The notes below the pieces were generated by a model. The model did not search any database. It saw only the letters and a list, made by a program, of their open reading frames with translations, and was not told where the DNA came from. A DNA stretch of 7,727 nt from an uncultured Eubacteriales bacterium (GTDB taxonomy: Bacteria; Bacillota_A; Clostridia; Christensenellales; Aristaeellaceae), in contig OMRS01000345.1 in the NCBI GenBank assembly GCA_900313545.1, positions 1 to 7,727 on the forward strand, in the 5' to 3' direction. Below are positions 5,425-7,727 of this stretch, one piece after another; position 1 is the first letter of the stretch; each line of letters begins with the position of its first letter. Both the position numbers and the translations under genes were made by a program.

Positions 5425-6777
5425 TTACAGCTCCATCACCTTCTGCTTGAACACCCTTCCCCTGTCCTCATAATCCTTAAACATGTCAAAGCTGGCACAG
5501 GCGGGGCTCAGCAGCACGTTCCATCCAGGCTGCGCAAGCGTTCTGCAGACCGCAATACACTTGTCAAAATCGTACTGCGTTTCATGTATCCGTGAATACC
5601 CGGCCTCCTCCAGGGAATGCCGGATATCCGCCGCCGTATCCCCGATCAGAACGCATTCCCTGATCCACGGAGACTCCTTGATGGACCTGGCCAGTTCACG
5701 GTAGCTGACGCCCTTCCGGCTTCCTCCCAGAATCAGCACCGTGGGCCGGTCCATGGTCTCAATGGCCTTTTGCGTGCTGTCCACATTGGTTCCCTTGCTG
5801 TCATTGATGTACCGGACGCCGTCCAGTTCACGGACGGTTTCTATGCGGTGCTCCACCCCCGGGAATTCCCTGAGAACCTGTCCCATTACTTCAGGACGGA
5901 TCCCGGCAAGGCCCGTAATCAAAGCCGCCGCCAGGGCATTCTCCAGGTTGTGCGGGCCGGGAATCCGGATTTCTGCCGTCGGAATCACCGCAGTTTCCTC
6001 ACTGAGATTCAGGTACAGAATTCCGTCCTTTGCATACGCGCCCTTCACCTGCTCCCTTCTGGAGAACCAGAACACCCTGCCCGGGACATCCTCCGCCATC
6101 TTCCTGCACGTGGGATCATCCCAGTTGAACACGGCGGCATCCTCAGGAGTCTGCTGTTCAAATATCCGGTGTTTCATGGCCACATAGGTTTCCATGCTGC
6201 CGTGTCTGGCGAGGTGGTCCTCAGTAATGTTCAGGCAGGCGGCCACATTCGGATGAAACTTCTCCACCGTTTCGCACTGATAGGAACTGACCTCGCAGAC
6301 CGTCATGGTGTCCGGAGTGGTTTCCAGGACGGATTCCATGATCGGGATGCCGATGTTCCCAACCACATGCGTGGGATAACCGGCCGCCTTGCAGATTTCC
6401 CCCACAAGGGTGGTCGTGGTGGTCTTCCCGTTTGTTCCCGTGATGGCCAGCAGTCTGCCCTTCGTCAGTTCGGCTCCCAGTTCCAGTTCACCTGTTACCG
6501 GAATACCCCTTTTGAAGGCTTCCTGCATAAATTTCTCCGTCAGCAGGACCCCCGGACTGATCACCATCAGGTCCGTCCGGTCATAAAAACCCTCAGGGGT
6601 ACACCCCAGAGAAACTTCGCATCTGGCATCCAGTCCCTCCAGCGCATCCCCCATCTGTTCCTTTGTCTTTCTTTCACTGGCAATCACATGGGCGCCAAGT
6701 CTGGCCAGCGTGTTGCAGCAGGCAATTCCGCTTCTGGCAATGCCGACGACCAGGACCCTCTTGTCTTTCAGTTCCAT
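5425..6777 (-). CDS. murD: UDP-N-acetylmuramoyl-L-alanine--D-glutamate ligase MurD
   Basis: MurD is the cytoplasmic ATP-dependent ligase that adds D-glutamate to UDP-MurNAc-L-Ala during peptidoglycan precursor synthesis. The 450-residue length is normal. The N-terminal Rossmann-like domain has VLVVGIARSG (8-17) and ISPGV (73-77). The central domain has the ATP loop GTNGKTTT (114-121), EVSSYQ and NITEDHLARHG. The Mur-ligase C-terminal part has HNLENALAA, GVEHRIE, NDSKGTN, LGGSRKG and SPACASFDMF, with DRGRVFK near the end. No key motif appears missing. The ATG has an AGGGGG (6782-6787) overlapping the TAG stop of mraY, only 4 bases from the start, which is tight but usable. Eight bases separate it from mraY, and ftsQ follows after 4 bp, so it is part of one operon. 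Confidence 0.98.
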   Translation of the reverse strand: MELKDKRVLVVGIARSGIACCNTLARLGAHVIASERKTKEQMGDALEGLDARCEVSLGCTPEGFYDRTDLMVISPGVLLTEKFMQEAFKRGIPVTGELELGAELTKGRLLAITGTNGKTTTTTLVGEICKAAGYPTHVVGNIGIPIMESVLETTPDTMTVCEVSSYQCETVEKFHPNVAACLNITEDHLARHGSMETYVAMKHRIFEQQTPEDAAVFNWDDPTCRKMAEDVPGRVFWFSRREQVKGAYAKDGILYLNLSEETAVIPTAEIRIPGPHNLENALAAALITGLAGIRPEVMGQVLREFPGVEHRIETVRELDGVRYINDSKGTNVDSTQKAIETMDRPTVLILGGSRKGVSYRELARSIKESPWIRECVLIGDTAADIRHSLEEAGYSRIHETQYDFDKCIAVCRTLAQPGWNVLLSPACASFDMFKDYEDRGRVFKQKVMEL

Positions 6778-6785
6778 GTTTCCCC

Positions 6786-7727
6786 CTACTGGATGCCGAG
6801 CAGCACCAGAATGGACAGGGCCATGGTGGTCACCATATACATGGTGACAATGTGCTGTTCATGCATTCCGCTCAGTTCAAAATGATGATGGATCGGCGCC
6901 ATTTTGAAGATCCGCTTTCCCTTTGTCGCCCTGAAGTATGCAAACTGAATCAGGTCCGACAGGGAGGACATCATCATCCAGAATCCCACAAAAACCAGGA
7001 CCACCGGCTGACGGATCATAAGCGCACAGGAACACAGCGCCCCGCCGATGAACATGGAGCCCGTATCTCCCATGAAAGTCCTTGCCGGATATCCGTTATA
7101 CAGCAGGAAAGCCATAATTCCGCCCGTCAGGGCTGCACAGCCCGTGGCCAGCGCCTCCTGTCCGGCGCAGGCGCACAGATAGGTCATCACGCCAAAGCAG
7201 ACCATGGACACGCTGGACAGCAGGCCATCCAGCCCATCCAGAAGGTTCGCGCTGTTGGTCGTGCCGACCACAATAAACACCATCAGCGGGATATACAGAA
7301 TTCCCAGGTCCACTTCCCTCTTCAGGAACGGAACGAAGATCCGGCTTCCCACATCGGAACTGGTCCAGCAATAGATAGAAAACGCCAGTGCGATGACCAC
7401 CTGCACCGCCAGCTTCTGTTTGGGTGTCAGACCCTGGTTCTGCTTTTTGAGGATCTTGGTCATGTCATCCGCGAACCCCAGAAGTGCGTGCGAGATTCCC
7501 ATCAGCAGCATCGCCAGAAGGTTTCCTGCGCCCTTCTGTCCCCAGACCTGCATCAGCAGCAGGGACACCAGCATGGCCAGGATAAACATGATGCCGCCCA
7601 TGGTGGGGGTTCCCTGTTTTTTCTGATGGGACTCCGGAGCCAGCTCATAGACCTGCTGTCCCAGATGAAGTTTCCTGAGAAACTTCAAAATGAACCGGTT
7701 GACCAGTCCTCCCCAAACAAATGCCAG
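6786..7727 (-). CDS. mraY: Phospho-N-acetylmuramoyl-pentapeptide-transferase MraY (N-terminus outside window)
   Basis: MraY is the integral membrane enzyme that moves phospho-MurNAc-pentapeptide onto undecaprenyl phosphate to make lipid I. The frame is open to the right edge. Thirteen codons lie before the TTG at 7686-7688, and they continue the family pattern (LVNRFILKFLRKLHLGQ), so that TTG is internal and the real start is outside the window. The visible 313 residues carry ESHQKKQGTPTMGG, the acidic motif FADDMTK (about 7455-7475), NSANLLDGLDGL (about 7220-7255), FMGDTGS (about 7055-7080) and HHHFE (6876-6890). These match the catalytic and substrate-binding motifs of the family. Many hydrophobic segments are present. 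Only the first few dozen residues are probably missing. murD follows 8 bp downstream, and its ribosome site overlaps the mraY stop. Confidence 0.98.
   Translation of the reverse strand: MAFVWGGLVNRFILKFLRKLHLGQQVYELAPESHQKKQGTPTMGGIMFILAMLVSLLLMQVWGQKGAGNLLAMLLMGISHALLGFADDMTKILKKQNQGLTPKQKLAVQVVIALAFSIYCWTSSDVGSRIFVPFLKREVDLGILYIPLMVFIVVGTTNSANLLDGLDGLLSSVSMVCFGVMTYLCACAGQEALATGCAALTGGIMAFLLYNGYPARTFMGDTGSMFIGGALCSCALMIRQPVVLVFVGFWMMMSSLSDLIQFAYFRATKGKRIFKMAPIHHHFELSGMHEQHIVTMYMVTTMALSILVLLGIQ

Noticed and set aside
5617..6885. A 422-codon open frame on the plus strand antisense to murD
   Set aside because: It lies wholly across murD and the end of mraY, whose protein motifs are unmistakable. 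Its translation is rich in His, Arg and Gly with no domain pattern, as expected of a shadow frame in GC-rich coding DNA.
7686..7688. TTG as the mraY start
   Set aside because: The frame continues to the window edge with family-like residues before it, so the TTG is internal.

Overview
The window carries the downstream end of a division and cell wall (dcw) gene cluster on the minus strand, facing a short plus-strand unit for a polytopic membrane protein. The genes look chromosomal, with GC around the mid-50s percent by eye. The protein sequences (FtsZ core, a small DivIB/FtsQ with a single POTRA-type region, MraY and MurD motifs, a DUF6020-like membrane protein) fit Bacillota. I cannot decide between Clostridia and Erysipelotrichia-like lineages. 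No mobile element, CRISPR array, tRNA or rRNA was seen.

Layout: positions 2-247 (+) hold the C-terminal end of a protein with two QxW motifs, resembling a ricin-type beta-trefoil. Five bases later, 253-1857 (+) encodes a 534-residue multi-pass membrane protein resembling DUF6020 / GT-C-like proteins. A perfect 17-bp hairpin at 1856-1894 lies between this gene and the convergent ftsZ and can terminate both strands. On the minus strand, read from the right edge, come mraY (N-terminus outside the window), murD, ftsQ/divIB, ftsA and ftsZ. Spacing is 4-20 bp except for the ftsQ-ftsA gap of 173 bp.

The genes work together: MraY makes lipid I, MurD adds D-Glu to the UDP-MurNAc peptide, FtsQ/DivIB is part of the membrane divisome, FtsA anchors FtsZ filaments to the membrane, and FtsZ forms the Z-ring. 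The ftsW, murG, murC and murB genes often found between murD and ftsQ are absent here.

The ftsQ-ftsA gap is the main regulatory site. It has an AT-rich sigma-A-like promoter for ftsA-ftsZ, a small dyad over its -35 element, and a 15-bp hairpin whose T-rich tail points against the direction of the genes. FtsA and FtsZ both appear to start with GTG, and FtsA has an altered phosphate-2 loop. I found no clear novel multi-gene system. The observations offered are departures within a conserved cluster and one uncharacterised membrane gene.
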